Positions 7,926 to 17,299 of a DNA stretch of 48,628 nucleotides are shown in pieces. The stretch is from Pseudomonas sp. AKS31. GTDB taxonomy: Bacteria > Pseudomonadota > Gammaproteobacteria > Pseudomonadales > Pseudomonadaceae. Within the stretch, counting starts at the first letter, position 1, and every line of letters begins with the position of its first letter. The position numbers were made by a program, and so were the translations under genes. Below the pieces are notes generated by a model. It did not search any database and had not been told where the DNA came from. It saw only the letters and a list, made by a program, of their open reading frames with translations. The stretch is taken from the NCBI RefSeq assembly GCF_023634765.1, contig NZ_JAMLFX010000010.1, positions 106,216 through 154,843 on the forward strand, written 5' to 3'.

Positions 7926-8702
7926 TTACCAGCCGAATACTTCGCAGCTGTTGGCGGTGCTGGTGGCGGCCAGTTGTTCTGGGCTGATATTCATCGGCTC
8001 GGCCAGCGCCGCGCAAATCGCTGGCAAGTGTGCCGGTGAATTGCGAACGCCTGGAAACATCGCAGGTGCCATGTCCGGTGAATCGGTTTCCAGCACAATC
8101 GAATCCAGTGGCAGTTCCGCCAGCACCCGATGCATGCGCAACGCTTGTGGCCAGGTCGGCGCGCCGCCCAGGCCCAGTTTGAAACCAAGCTTGATGTACT
8201 CCCGCGCTTCTTCACGGCTGCCGGCAAAGGCGTGGATGATCCCTGCACGTTTGAGTTTGAAGCGTTTGAGCGTCGCGATCACCGCCGCATGGCTGCGCCG
8301 CACATGGATCAGCGCCGGCAAATGAAAGTCAGCGGCCAATTGCAGTTGCGCCTCGAACAGCGCCTGTTGCCGCTCGCGGTCGAGGGTTTCGATGAAGTAA
8401 TCCAGACCGATTTCACCCACCGCACACAACTGCCGATGACCGCGCAATCGCGTCAGCCAATCACCGAGTGTCGACAAATCTTCGGGTCGATGCTGATCGA
8501 GATACACCGGATGCAGCCCAAACGCCGCGTACAAATCGGCATCGCTCTGCACCAGATCCCAGACTCGTTGCCAATTGCCCTCATAGACCCCCAACACCAC
8601 CATCCGCCGCACCCCGAGGGCGCGGCTTTCGGCGAGCAACGCCGAGCGATCGGCGTCGAAGTCGGGGAAGTCGAGGTGGGTGTGGCTGTCGATCAGCTCC
8701 AC
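7926..8702 (-). CDS. TatD family metal-dependent hydrolase (deoxyribonuclease-like)
   Basis: A 258-residue TatD-family amidohydrolase-fold enzyme, normally a divalent-metal DNase or phosphoesterase in the cytoplasm. Metal-binding motifs are HTHLD (H7, H9, D11), GEIGLDY, the histidine in LIHVRR, IIHAF and ETDSPDM near the C-terminus. Length is typical. It begins three bases after the stop of cra and is read in the same direction, so both are probably on one transcript, although no functional link to fructose is known. The exact paralogue (TatD, YcfH or YjjV type) cannot be fixed by eye. Confidence 0.92.
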   Translation of the reverse strand: MELIDSHTHLDFPDFDADRSALLAESRALGVRRMVVLGVYEGNWQRVWDLVQSDADLYAAFGLHPVYLDQHRPEDLSTLGDWLTRLRGHRQLCAVGEIGLDYFIETLDRERQQALFEAQLQLAADFHLPALIHVRRSHAAVIATLKRFKLKRAGIIHAFAGSREEAREYIKLGFKLGLGGAPTWPQALRMHRVLAELPLDSIVLETDSPDMAPAMFPGVRNSPAHLPAICAALAEPMNISPEQLAATSTANSCEVFGW

Positions 8703-8705
8703 GGC

Positions 8706-9737
8706 TCAGTCCCGGTGAATACGCTGCTTGAAGGTCCGCGCGATGGCCTGCACGCCGGGCTTGTACTCCGACTGCTCGACCGCCGCCAAGGCCAGTTCCA
8801 GCGCCTTGTCGGCGATCAACTGGTGTTGCTGGGCCATGGCGTTGACCGGCAGCGGCAGGAAATCCAATAACTGCGTATCGCCGAAGGTGCCGAGGCGCAG
8901 CGGGCGGGACTTCAGCGGGAAGTCATGCAGCGCATCGAACACGCCTTGCAGCAGCACGTAGGAAGTGGTCACCAGCGCATCGGGCAAATGCCCCAGACGT
9001 TGCAGGAGTTCTTCCATCAATTGCTTGCCGCATTCGCGACTGAAGGATTCGGCGTGTTCGACCAGCACTTCGCCCTTGAAGTCGACCAGCGCCTGTTTGA
9101 AACCGGCGGCACGCTCCTGACTGATGCTCAGTTCCGGGCGCGCACCGAGCAGGACGATCTGCTTCGGTTGCGGGTCGAGCAGGCTTTGGGTCAGGTGCAG
9201 GCTGGCTTCGCGGTCGTCACTGATCACCGAGCAGAAGTGCTCGGGTTCCATGACCCGGTCGATAGCGATGATCGGCAGGCCCTTGGCCTGCAACTGGCGG
9301 TAACTGTCATCCCCAGTCGGCAGGCAACTGGCGACGATCAGTGCATCGCAGCGGCGCGCCTTGAACAGTTGCAGCAACTGCCGCTCGCTGTCCGGCGCAT
9401 CGTCGGAGCTGGCGATCAGCAATTGATAGCCGCGCGCCCGCGCACCTTGCTCAAGCAGTTTGGCGATCCGCGCGTAACTGGGGTTTTCCAGATCCGGCAG
9501 AATAAAGCCCAGCGTGCGCGTGTGCCGACTGCGCAGTCCGGCCGCTTGAGGGTTTGGCGTGAAGCCGTGCAGATCGACCACCGCCCGCACCCGCTCGACG
9601 GTGGCGTTGCTGATGCGTTGCTGTTCGGCCTTGCCGTTGATGACGTAGCTGGCGGTGGTCACGGACACTCCGGCCAACCGCGCGATATCACTGAGTTTCA
9701 ACCCGGGATTTCCTTGTTTTTTCGAGCTTGCCGCCAC
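8706..9737 (-). CDS. cra: Catabolite repressor/activator FruR (Cra)
   Basis: A LacI/GalR-family regulator of the divergent fructose operon; in P. putida FruR (Cra) responds to fructose 1-phosphate (established knowledge). The 343 residues carry an N-terminal helix-turn-helix (LSDIARLAGVSVTTASYVIN, about 15-34), a hinge near NPQAAGLRSR, and a periplasmic-binding-protein-like effector domain starting at LGFILPDLENPSYAR. The start is a GTG at 9737; an overlapping ATG one base upstream is out of frame. The shared intergenic region with fruB contains a FruR operator, so autoregulation is possible. Confidence 0.95.
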   Translation of the reverse strand: MAASSKKQGNPGLKLSDIARLAGVSVTTASYVINGKAEQQRISNATVERVRAVVDLHGFTPNPQAAGLRSRHTRTLGFILPDLENPSYARIAKLLEQGARARGYQLLIASSDDAPDSERQLLQLFKARRCDALIVASCLPTGDDSYRQLQAKGLPIIAIDRVMEPEHFCSVISDDREASLHLTQSLLDPQPKQIVLLGARPELSISQERAAGFKQALVDFKGEVLVEHAESFSRECGKQLMEELLQRLGHLPDALVTTSYVLLQGVFDALHDFPLKSRPLRLGTFGDTQLLDFLPLPVNAMAQQHQLIADKALELALAAVEQSEYKPGVQAIARTFKQRIHRD

Positions 9738-9846
9738 ATTTTCGCCAATCCTACCCGATTAGGGCAGGCGACTATTGTCGCAGCGCATCCGACAAGTTGG
9801 ACTTCAAGGATGGGACATTATCGAGTAACGTGCCGATCAATCTAGA

Positions 9847-9858
9847 TTAAACGTTTCA
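9847..9858. promoter_or_regulatory. FruR (Cra) operator
   Basis: TTAAACGTTTCA is identical to the Pseudomonas putida FruR operator sequence as I know it. It sits between the divergent cra and fruB genes, 152 bases before the fruB start. An inexact related sequence (TTCTACGTTTTAGACGT) follows at about 9870-9886. Confidence 0.85.
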
Positions 9859-10009
9859 GCAAGCGTATTTTCTACGTTTTAGACGTCTTTGGCCGGTTCT
9901 GCCGTGAAACCGCCAAAACTGCCGCTGAAAAGCAAAGCGGTAAAACGCCTAAGCTGCAAACCATCCAAAACAATACCTGGCACTCATAAAGCGCCAAAAA
10001 GGAGATCGC

Positions 10010-12871
10010 ATGCTCGAGCTCACTATAGAGCAGATATCCATGGGCCAATCGGCTGTGGATAAACCCGCTGCCCTGCAACTGCTCGCCAATCACCTGGTGG
10101 CCGATGGTCTGGTTGCCGACGGTTACCTCGCTGGATTGCAGGCACGGGAAGCCCAGGGCTCGACCTTTCTCGGTCAAGGTATTGCCATTCCCCACGGCAC
10201 CCCGGAAACCCGCGATCAGGTATTCGCCACGGGCGTGCGCCTGATGCAGTTCCCGGAAGGCGTGGATTGGGGCGATGGCCAGATCGTTTATCTGGCGATT
10301 GGCATCGCCGCCAAATCCGACGAACACCTGCGCCTGCTGCAACTGCTGACCCGCGCCCTCGGCGAGACCGATCTGGGCCAGGCTCTGCGTCGTGCCAGTT
10401 CCCCCGAAGCGCTGCTGAAGTTGCTGCAAGGCGCGCCACAGGAACTGGCGCTGGATGCGCAGATGATCGGCCTCGGCGTGTCGGCCGATGATTTCGAAGA
10501 GCTGGTCTGGCGTGGCGCGCGTCTGTTGCGTCAGGCCGATTGTGTGAGCAACGGTTTTGCCGGCGTGTTGCAGCAGGTCGAAGCGCTGCCGCTGGGTGAT
10601 GGTTTGTGGTGGTTGCACAGCGAGCAAACCGTGAAGCGCCCGGGCCTGGCGTTCGTGACGCCGGACAAACCGATGCGCTACCTCGGTCAGCCGCTCAGTG
10701 GTCTGTTCTGCCTGGCCAGCCTTGGCGAGGCGCATCAGGCGCTGCTTGAGCGCCTGTGTGCGTTGCTCATCGAAGGTCGCGGCCATGAACTGGGCCGCGC
10801 CACCAGCAGCCGTAAAGTCCTTGAAGTGCTCGGCGGTGAATTGCCCGCCGACTGGCCGAGCGCACGCATTGCCCTGGCCAACGCCCATGGTTTGCACGCA
10901 CGCCCGGCGAAGATCCTCGCGCAACTGGCGAAGAGTTTTGACGGTGAGATTCGTGTGCGCATCGTCGACGGTCAGGACAGCGCCGTGTCAGTGAAGAGCC
11001 TGAGCAAGCTGCTCAGCCTCGGTGCCCGACGCGGTCAGGTGCTGGAGTTGATCGCCGAACCGAGCATCGCCGCGGATGCCTTGCCGGCACTCTTGGCCGC
11101 GATCGAAGAAGGCCTCGGTGAAGAAGTCGAGCCGCTGCCAGCCGTAAGCCAGCAGCGCGAGATCATTGCCGACATCGCCGAAGTGCTGATCGCCCCGGCG
11201 TCCGGTGCTCAGTTGCAGGCGATCCCGGCAGCCCCCGGCATTGCCATCGGCCCGGCGCATATTCAGGTTCAGCAAACCATCGATTACCCGCTGCGCGGCG
11301 AGTCCGCCGCCGTTGAGCGCGAACGTCTCAAGCAAGCGCTCAGCGACGTGCGCAGTGACATTCAGGGCCTGATCGAGCGCAGCAAAGCCAAAGCCATTCG
11401 CGAGATCTTCATCACCCATCAGGAAATGCTCGACGACCCGGAACTCACCGACGAAGTCGACACCCGCCTCAAGCAGGGCGAAAGCGCCGAAGCGGCGTGG
11501 ATGGCGGTGATCGAAGCAGCGGCCAAGCAACAGGAATCGTTGCAGGATGCCTTGCTCGCCGAACGGGCGGCGGATCTGCGCGACATCGGTCGCCGCGTAC
11601 TGGCGCAACTGTGTGGCGTGCAAACGGCGAGCGAGCCTGAGCAACCGTACATTCTGGTGATGGACGAGGTCGGCCCGTCCGATGTCGCGCGGCTGGACCC
11701 GGCGCGCGTGGCGGGGATTCTTACTGCACGTGGCGGGGCCACCGCGCACAGTGCAATCGTCGCCCGAGCCCTCGGGATTCCGGCGCTGGTCGGTGCTGGC
11801 GCGGCAGTGTTGCTGCTGCAACCGGGCACGCCGTTGCTGCTTGATGGTCAACGCGGTCGCCTGCACGTCGACGCCGATGCTGCGACTCTGCAACGCGCCG
11901 CCGAAGAACGCGACACCCGTGAGCAACGCCTGAAGATTGCCGCCGAACAGCGTCATCAACCGGCACACACCACCGACGGCCACGCCGTTGAAGTGTTCGC
12001 CAACATCGGCGAAAGCGCCGGGGTCACCGCAGCTGTAGAGCAGGGCGCCGAAGGCATCGGTCTGTTGCGTACCGAACTGATTTTCATGGCTCATCCGCAA
12101 GCGCCGGATGAGGCGACGCAAGAAGCTGAATACCGCCGGGTCCTCGATGGCCTCGCCGGTCGACCGCTGGTGGTGCGCACGCTGGATGTCGGCGGCGACA
12201 AACCGCTGCCGTATTGGCCGATCGGCAAGGAAGAAAATCCGTTCCTCGGTGTGCGCGGTATTCGCCTGACCTTGCAGCGTCCGCAGATCATGGAAGCGCA
12301 ATTGCGCGCCTTGCTGCGTTCGGCGGACAACCGTCCGTTGCGCATCATGTTCCCGATGGTCGGCAGGGTCGAAGAGTGGCGTCAGGCCCGCGACATGACC
12401 GAGCGGCTGCGCCTGGAAATCCCGGTCGCCGATCTGCAACTGGGGATCATGATCGAAGTGCCGTCCGCCGCTTTGCTCGCGCCGGTACTCGCGAAGGAAG
12501 TCGACTTCTTCAGCGTCGGCACCAACGACCTCACCCAATACACCCTGGCCATCGACCGTGGTCACCCGACCCTGTCGGCGCAGGCGGATGGCTTGCACCC
12601 GGCGGTGCTGCAACTGATCGACATCACCGTGCGCGCGGCCCACGCCCACGGCAAATGGGTTGGCGTCTGCGGCGAACTGGCGGCGGACCCGCTGGCGGTG
12701 CCGGTGCTGGTCGGCCTCGGGGTCGATGAACTCAGCGTCTCCGGGCGCAGCATTGCCGAGGTGAAGGCACGCATCCGCGAACTCAGCCTGACCCAGGCGC
12801 AAACCCTTGCTCAACAAGCCCTGGCCGTGGGCAGCGCGAACGAAGTGCGCGCATTAGTGGAGGCCCTGTAA
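10010..12871 (+). CDS. fruB: Fructose PTS multiphosphoryl transfer protein (EIIA-HPr-EI)
   Basis: This cytoplasmic fusion carries phosphate from phosphoenolpyruvate to FruA. EIIA-Fru (about 1-145) has the phospho-histidine H62 in IPHGTP. HPr (about 283-370) has H296 in HGLHARPA. Enzyme I (about 400-953) has H580 in GGATAHSAIVARALGIPAL, a PEP-binding region (SVGTNDLTQYTLAIDR) and the catalytic Cys in GVCGEL. All catalytic residues are present. The 953-residue length is typical of pseudomonads. AAGGAG precedes the ATG by six bases. The stop codon overlaps the fruK ATG by one base. An A-rich stretch (CAAAACAATACC, 9966-9977) in the leader resembles a Crc/Hfq target. Confidence 0.98.
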   Translation: MLELTIEQISMGQSAVDKPAALQLLANHLVADGLVADGYLAGLQAREAQGSTFLGQGIAIPHGTPETRDQVFATGVRLMQFPEGVDWGDGQIVYLAIGIAAKSDEHLRLLQLLTRALGETDLGQALRRASSPEALLKLLQGAPQELALDAQMIGLGVSADDFEELVWRGARLLRQADCVSNGFAGVLQQVEALPLGDGLWWLHSEQTVKRPGLAFVTPDKPMRYLGQPLSGLFCLASLGEAHQALLERLCALLIEGRGHELGRATSSRKVLEVLGGELPADWPSARIALANAHGLHARPAKILAQLAKSFDGEIRVRIVDGQDSAVSVKSLSKLLSLGARRGQVLELIAEPSIAADALPALLAAIEEGLGEEVEPLPAVSQQREIIADIAEVLIAPASGAQLQAIPAAPGIAIGPAHIQVQQTIDYPLRGESAAVERERLKQALSDVRSDIQGLIERSKAKAIREIFITHQEMLDDPELTDEVDTRLKQGESAEAAWMAVIEAAAKQQESLQDALLAERAADLRDIGRRVLAQLCGVQTASEPEQPYILVMDEVGPSDVARLDPARVAGILTARGGATAHSAIVARALGIPALVGAGAAVLLLQPGTPLLLDGQRGRLHVDADAATLQRAAEERDTREQRLKIAAEQRHQPAHTTDGHAVEVFANIGESAGVTAAVEQGAEGIGLLRTELIFMAHPQAPDEATQEAEYRRVLDGLAGRPLVVRTLDVGGDKPLPYWPIGKEENPFLGVRGIRLTLQRPQIMEAQLRALLRSADNRPLRIMFPMVGRVEEWRQARDMTERLRLEIPVADLQLGIMIEVPSAALLAPVLAKEVDFFSVGTNDLTQYTLAIDRGHPTLSAQADGLHPAVLQLIDITVRAAHAHGKWVGVCGELAADPLAVPVLVGLGVDELSVSGRSIAEVKARIRELSLTQAQTLAQQALAVGSANEVRALVEAL

Positions 12872-13812
12872 TGGCCAAGATTCTTACCCTGACCCTCAAC
12901 CCGGCGCTCGACCTCACCGTCGAACTGCCACGGCTGGAGGCCGGTCAGGTCAATCGCAGCGACGAGATGCACACCCACGCCGCCGGCAAAGGCGTGAACG
13001 TCGCCCAGGTGCTGGCTGATCTGGGACACCAAGTGACGGTCAGTGGTTTTCTCGGTGAAGACAACCTGCAAGCGTTCGAGACCCTGTTCGCCAAGCGTGG
13101 TTTTGTCGACGCGTTTATCCGCGTGCCGGGCGAGACGCGCAGCAACATCAAGGTCGCCGAACAGGACGGCCGCATCACCGACATCAACGGTCCGGGGCCG
13201 ATGGTCGACGCTGCGGCGCAGCAGGCGTTGCTCGAGCGTCTGCTGCAGATTGCACCAGGTCACGATGCCGTCGTGGTCGCCGGCAGTTTGCCGCGCGGCG
13301 TGACTGCGCAGTGGTTGCGTGAGTTGATCGAACGGCTCAACCAGCTCGGTCTGAAAGTCGCCCTCGACAGCAGCGGCGAAGCGTTGCGCGCAGCGTTGCA
13401 GGCCGGTCCGTGGCTGATCAAACCGAACACTGAAGAACTCGCCGATGCACTCGGTTGCGAGGTGGTTTCTCACGCGGCCGAAGCTCAGGCTGCGGCGCGT
13501 TTGCATGCCCAAGGTATCGAGCACGTGGTGATTTCCCACGGCGCTGACGGTGTGAACTGGTTCAGCGTCGGTTCGGCACTGCACGCCACACCGCCGAAAG
13601 TCAGTGTTGCCAGCACGGTCGGTGCCGGCGATTCGTTGCTGGCCGGCATGCTCCACGGTCTGCTCAGCGCCGATACGCCCGAGCAAACCCTGCGCACGGC
13701 CACCGCAATTGCGGCGATGGCGGTGACGCAGATCGGTTTCGGCATCAACGATGCTGCGCAACTGGCGCAGCTCGAACAGGGCGTGCGCGTGCGTCCCCTG
13801 ACAGAACAATAA
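12871..13812 (+). CDS. fruK: 1-phosphofructokinase
   Basis: FruK is a PfkB/ribokinase-family enzyme that converts fructose 1-phosphate and ATP to fructose 1,6-bisphosphate. It has 313 residues. The N-terminal LTLNPALDLTVELP and AAGKGVNVAQVL are substrate-site signatures. The C-terminal TVGAGDSLLAGML holds the catalytic base D254 and the anion hole. The start overlaps the fruB stop (TAATG), with GGAGG inside the end of fruB. It is the middle gene of fruBKA, and by consuming fructose 1-phosphate it also removes the FruR inducer. Confidence 0.97.
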   Translation: MAKILTLTLNPALDLTVELPRLEAGQVNRSDEMHTHAAGKGVNVAQVLADLGHQVTVSGFLGEDNLQAFETLFAKRGFVDAFIRVPGETRSNIKVAEQDGRITDINGPGPMVDAAAQQALLERLLQIAPGHDAVVVAGSLPRGVTAQWLRELIERLNQLGLKVALDSSGEALRAALQAGPWLIKPNTEELADALGCEVVSHAAEAQAAARLHAQGIEHVVISHGADGVNWFSVGSALHATPPKVSVASTVGAGDSLLAGMLHGLLSADTPEQTLRTATAIAAMAVTQIGFGINDAAQLAQLEQGVRVRPLTEQ

Positions 13813-13823
13813 GAGGGTTTGTC

Positions 13824-15557
13824 ATGAAATTAGCCATTGTTACGGCTTGCCCGAACGGCATGGTCACCAGTGTGCTGTGCGCGCGTTTGCTCGATGCCGC
13901 CGCGCAGCGTCAGGGCTGGAGCACCAGCGTGGAAGTGGTCGATGCAGCGCACCCGGAACGTGAATTGTCGGCGGCGACGATTGCAGCGGCGGAGTGGGTG
14001 TTGCTGGTCACCACTGGCGCGGTGGACATGAGCCGCTTTGTCGGCAAACGGGTGTTCCAGATCGCCCCGGCGCAGGCGTTGCAGGATGTCGAAGCGGTGC
14101 TGCGTCGTGGTGCTGAAGAGGCAGAAGTTTACGTCGCCAGCGAGGCTGCACCAGCGACTGATGCGCCGCGCGCCCCACGCATCGTCGCCATCACTGCCTG
14201 CCCGACCGGTGTCGCGCACACCTTCATGGCCGCCGAAGCCTTGCAGCAGACCGCCAAGCGTCTGGGCTACGAACTGCAGGTCGAAACCCAAGGCTCGGTG
14301 GGCGCGAAAACCCCGTTGAGCGCCGCGGCAATTGCCGACGCGGACGTGGTGTTGCTGGCGGCGGATATCGAAGTCGCCACCGAGCGTTTCGCCGGCAAGA
14401 AAATCTATCGCTGCGGCACCGGGATTGCCTTGAAGCAGTCCGAAGCTACACTGAAAAAAGCCTTGGCCGAAGGCGCGGTGGAAAGCGCGGCGGCTGACGG
14501 CAAGGCACCGGCCAGGCAAGAGAAAACCGGCATCTACAAACACCTGCTGACCGGCGTGTCGTACATGCTGCCGATGGTGGTGGCCGGCGGTTTGATGATC
14601 GCGCTGTCGTTCGTGTTCGGCATCACCGCGTTCAAGGAAGAAGGCACGCTGGCGGCGGCATTGATGCAGATCGGCGGCGAGACCGCGTTCAAGTTGATGG
14701 TGCCGCTGCTGGCCGGTTACATCGCGTATTCGATCGCCGACCGTCCGGGTCTGGCGCCGGGGATGATTGGTGGTTTGCTCGCCAGTACGCTGGGCGCGGG
14801 GTTTATCGGCGGTATCGTCGCTGGTTTTATCGCTGGTTATGCGGCGAAAGCGATCAGCCGTTATGTCGCCTTGCCGCAGAGCCTCGAAGCGCTGAAACCG
14901 ATCCTGATCATCCCGTTGTTCGCCAGTCTGTTTACCGGTCTGGTGATGATCTACGTGGTGGGCAAACCGGTCGCCGGCATGCTGTTGGCGCTGACGAGTT
15001 TTCTCGACAGCATGGGCACCACCAACGCGATTCTGCTCGGTGTAGTGCTCGGCGGCATGATGTGCGTTGACCTCGGTGGGCCGATCAACAAAGCCGCCTA
15101 TGCATTCTCGGTGGGGCTGCTGGCGTCGCAGAGTTATGCGCCAATGGCCGCGACCATGGCCGCGGGCATGGTGCCGCCGATTGGCCTCGGTATCGCTACG
15201 TTTATTGCGCGGAGAAAGTTCGCCCAGACTGAACGCGAGGCCGGCAAGGCTGCCTTCGTGCTGGGGCTGTGCTTCATCTCCGAAGGGGCGATTCCGTTTG
15301 CCGCGAAAGATCCGTTGCGGGTGATCCCGGCGAGCATCGCCGGCGGTGCATTGACCGGTGCGTTGTCGATGTATTTCGGCTGCAAACTGATGGCTCCGCA
15401 CGGTGGCTTGTTTGTGCTGGCGATTCCGAATGCGATCAACCATGCGTTGTTGTATTTGCTGGCGATTGTCGCGGGGAGTTTGTTGACCGCCGTGGTCTAT
15501 GCGACGGTCAAACGCCCGGAAGCGGTCGAGCTGGCGCTGGAGCCTGCCAAGGCCTGA
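13824..15557 (+). CDS. fruA: Fructose PTS permease EIIB'-EIIB-EIIC
   Basis: This inner-membrane permease imports fructose as fructose 1-phosphate. The 577 residues hold two tandem EIIB domains and a C-terminal EIIC. EIIB' (about 1-105) begins MKLAIVTACPNGMVTS with Cys9; the second EIIB (about 118-220) has the phospho-cysteine C126 in ITACPTGVAHTFMA. EIIC (about 235-565) starts IYKHLLTGVSYMLPMVVAGG and has about eight to ten membrane spans, with GGPINKAAYAF and FISEGAIPFAAKDP loops. The E. coli EIIB' domain, as I recall it, lacks a cysteine, so retention of Cys9 here is notable. It lies 11 bases after fruK and closes the operon; a REP element follows. Confidence 0.97.
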   Translation: MKLAIVTACPNGMVTSVLCARLLDAAAQRQGWSTSVEVVDAAHPERELSAATIAAAEWVLLVTTGAVDMSRFVGKRVFQIAPAQALQDVEAVLRRGAEEAEVYVASEAAPATDAPRAPRIVAITACPTGVAHTFMAAEALQQTAKRLGYELQVETQGSVGAKTPLSAAAIADADVVLLAADIEVATERFAGKKIYRCGTGIALKQSEATLKKALAEGAVESAAADGKAPARQEKTGIYKHLLTGVSYMLPMVVAGGLMIALSFVFGITAFKEEGTLAAALMQIGGETAFKLMVPLLAGYIAYSIADRPGLAPGMIGGLLASTLGAGFIGGIVAGFIAGYAAKAISRYVALPQSLEALKPILIIPLFASLFTGLVMIYVVGKPVAGMLLALTSFLDSMGTTNAILLGVVLGGMMCVDLGGPINKAAYAFSVGLLASQSYAPMAATMAAGMVPPIGLGIATFIARRKFAQTEREAGKAAFVLGLCFISEGAIPFAAKDPLRVIPASIAGGALTGALSMYFGCKLMAPHGGLFVLAIPNAINHALLYLLAIVAGSLLTAVVYATVKRPEAVELALEPAKA

Positions 15558-15574
15558 CGGACACCGCAAATCCA

Positions 15575-15664
15575 CTGTAGGAGTGAGCCTGCTCGCGATA
15601 TCGGTCTGTCAGTGACATGAATGTTGGCAGATATACCGATATCGCGAGCAGGCTCACTTCTACA
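15575..15664. repeat. REP pair downstream of fruA
   Basis: Arms CTGTAGGAGTGAGCCTGCTCGCGATATCGG and its complement near 15634-15664 form a long imperfect stem around about 30 bases. It is a GAGYGAGCCTGCTCGC-family REP doublet with a GTGAGC variant arm, placed at the end of the fru operon. Confidence 0.85.
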
Positions 15665-15685
15665 ATTGGTTCTGCGGTGTGTCTG

Positions 15686-15703
15686 GTGTCATGTGTGTTT
15701 CAT
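15686..15703 (+). promoter_or_regulatory. Pho box-like site before phoD
   Basis: GTGTCAT (15686-15692), four bases, then GTTTCAT (15697-15703). The PhoB consensus is two CTGTCAT repeats 11 bases apart; the repeats here match 6 and 5 of 7 bases at the exact spacing. It lies 41 bases before the phoD ATG. PhoB control is inferred. Confidence 0.6.
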
Positions 15704-15743
15704 GATCGCGTGCTTAAGTTTTCCTTTTTTCAGGGAGAACACC

Positions 15744-17285
15744 ATGAGCGATTTCAACCCCGGTCGCCGGCGTGTCGTGCAAGGTATCGGTGCCGGTCTG
15801 CTGATGCCGGGTCTGGCGCCGGCGGTGATTGCGTCGGTCAAGGATCGGCCGCAACTGACCGATGGCGTGCAGTCCGGCGACCTGCAAGGCGACCGCGCGA
15901 TGATCTGGAGCCGCAGCGATCGCCCCGCGCATATGGTGGTCGAGTGGGACACCCGCAGCCAGTTTCGTCACCCGCGCCGGGTAGTCTCGACGCTGGCCGA
16001 TGCCCGCAGCGACTTTACCGCCCGCGTTGAACTGACCGGGCTACCCGCCGATCAGGCGATTTTCTATCGGGTGTATTTCAAGGACGCCCGTACCGGCGTC
16101 GCCAGCGAGCCGTGGCTCGGTCACCTGCGCAGCGCTCCGACGGCGCGGCGCAATATTCGTTTCGTCTGGAGCGGCGACACCGTCGGCCAGGGCTTCGGTA
16201 TCAACCCGGACATCGGCGGCATGCGCATCTACGAATCCATGCGCCTGCGCCTGCCGGACTTCTTTATCCACAGCGGCGACACCATCTACGCCGACGGCCC
16301 GGTACCCGCGCAGCTCACCACCGAAAACGGCCGCATCTGGCGCAACCTCACCACCGAAGCCAAGAGCAAAGTCGCGCAGACCCTCGCCGACTATCGCGGC
16401 AACTACCGCTACAACCTGATGGACGAAAACATCCGCCGCTTCAACGCCGAAGTGCCGCAGATCTGGCAGTGGGACGACCATGAAGTGGTCAACAACTGGT
16501 CGCCGGGCAAGCAGCTCGACGAGCGCTATCAGGAGAAAGATATCCACACCCTGGTCGGCCGTGCGCGTCAGGCCTGGCTGGAATATTCACCGATGCGTTT
16601 GCAGGCCGCCGACGGCGGCGGGCGGATTTATCGCAAGCTCAGTTATGGGCCGATGCTCGATGTGTTCGTGCTCGACATGCGTAGTTATCGCGGCGCCAAT
16701 GACGACAACCTCGGCGCGGCGAAACCGTTTCTGGGACGTGAGCAACTGGACTGGCTCAAGCGCGGTTTGAAGAAGTCGAAGGCCCAATGGAAGGTCATCG
16801 CCGCTGACATGCCGATTGGCCTCGGTGTACCGGATGGTGAGGTCAGCCCGGGTGTCGCGCGTTGGGAAGCGGTGGCTAACGGTGACCCGGGACCGGCGCA
16901 GGGGCGCGAGGTGGAAATCGCCGAATTGCTCGGTTATCTGCGCGCGCAGCAGGTGCGCAATTTTGTCTTCCTGACGGCGGATGTGCATTACTGCGCGGCG
17001 CATCACTATCACCCCGATCGCGCGGCGTTTCAGGATTTCGAACCTTTCTGGGAGTTTGTCGCCGGGCCGTTGAATGCCGGGAGTTTCGGGCCCAATCCTC
17101 TGGACAAGACCTTTGGCCCGGAAGTGGTGTTCGAGAAGGCGCCGCCGGCGCAGAACACTTCGCCGTTTGCCGGGTTTCAGTTTTTTGGCGAGGTGAACAT
17201 TGAAGGGCAGAGCGGGGAGATGAGTGTGGTGTTGCGGGATTTGAATGGGGTGGCGGTGTTTGAGCAGAAGTTGCAGCCAGTTTGA
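15744..17285 (+). CDS. phoD: PhoD-type alkaline phosphatase/phosphodiesterase
   Basis: This is a secreted Ca/Fe-type phosphatase that releases phosphate from organic mono- and diesters. The 513-residue product starts with a twin-arginine signal (GRRRVVQGIGAG, Arg 8-10, then hydrophobic to AVIA), so Tat export is expected. A PhoD N-terminal beta domain (about 35-130) is followed by the metallophosphatase domain with SGDTIYADGP, WQWDDHEVVNNW and FLTADVHYCA. The ATG at 15744 has AGGGAGA upstream; an earlier in-frame start at 15621 would run through the REP arm and the Pho-box. The gene is monocistronic. Confidence 0.93.
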   Translation: MSDFNPGRRRVVQGIGAGLLMPGLAPAVIASVKDRPQLTDGVQSGDLQGDRAMIWSRSDRPAHMVVEWDTRSQFRHPRRVVSTLADARSDFTARVELTGLPADQAIFYRVYFKDARTGVASEPWLGHLRSAPTARRNIRFVWSGDTVGQGFGINPDIGGMRIYESMRLRLPDFFIHSGDTIYADGPVPAQLTTENGRIWRNLTTEAKSKVAQTLADYRGNYRYNLMDENIRRFNAEVPQIWQWDDHEVVNNWSPGKQLDERYQEKDIHTLVGRARQAWLEYSPMRLQAADGGGRIYRKLSYGPMLDVFVLDMRSYRGANDDNLGAAKPFLGREQLDWLKRGLKKSKAQWKVIAADMPIGLGVPDGEVSPGVARWEAVANGDPGPAQGREVEIAELLGYLRAQQVRNFVFLTADVHYCAAHHYHPDRAAFQDFEPFWEFVAGPLNAGSFGPNPLDKTFGPEVVFEKAPPAQNTSPFAGFQFFGEVNIEGQSGEMSVVLRDLNGVAVFEQKLQPV

Positions 17286-17299
17286 AGCTCAAAAGCTAA

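Noticed and set aside
10988..12817. 609-codon minus-strand open frame opposite fruB
   Set aside because: Shadow of a GC-rich coding strand: rich in Arg, Gln, His and Asp, no family motif, no ribosome-binding site, fully inside fruB.
13830..15575. 581-codon minus-strand open frame opposite fruA
   Set aside because: Same shadow effect; Arg/Gln/His-rich translation with no hydrophobic or domain pattern.
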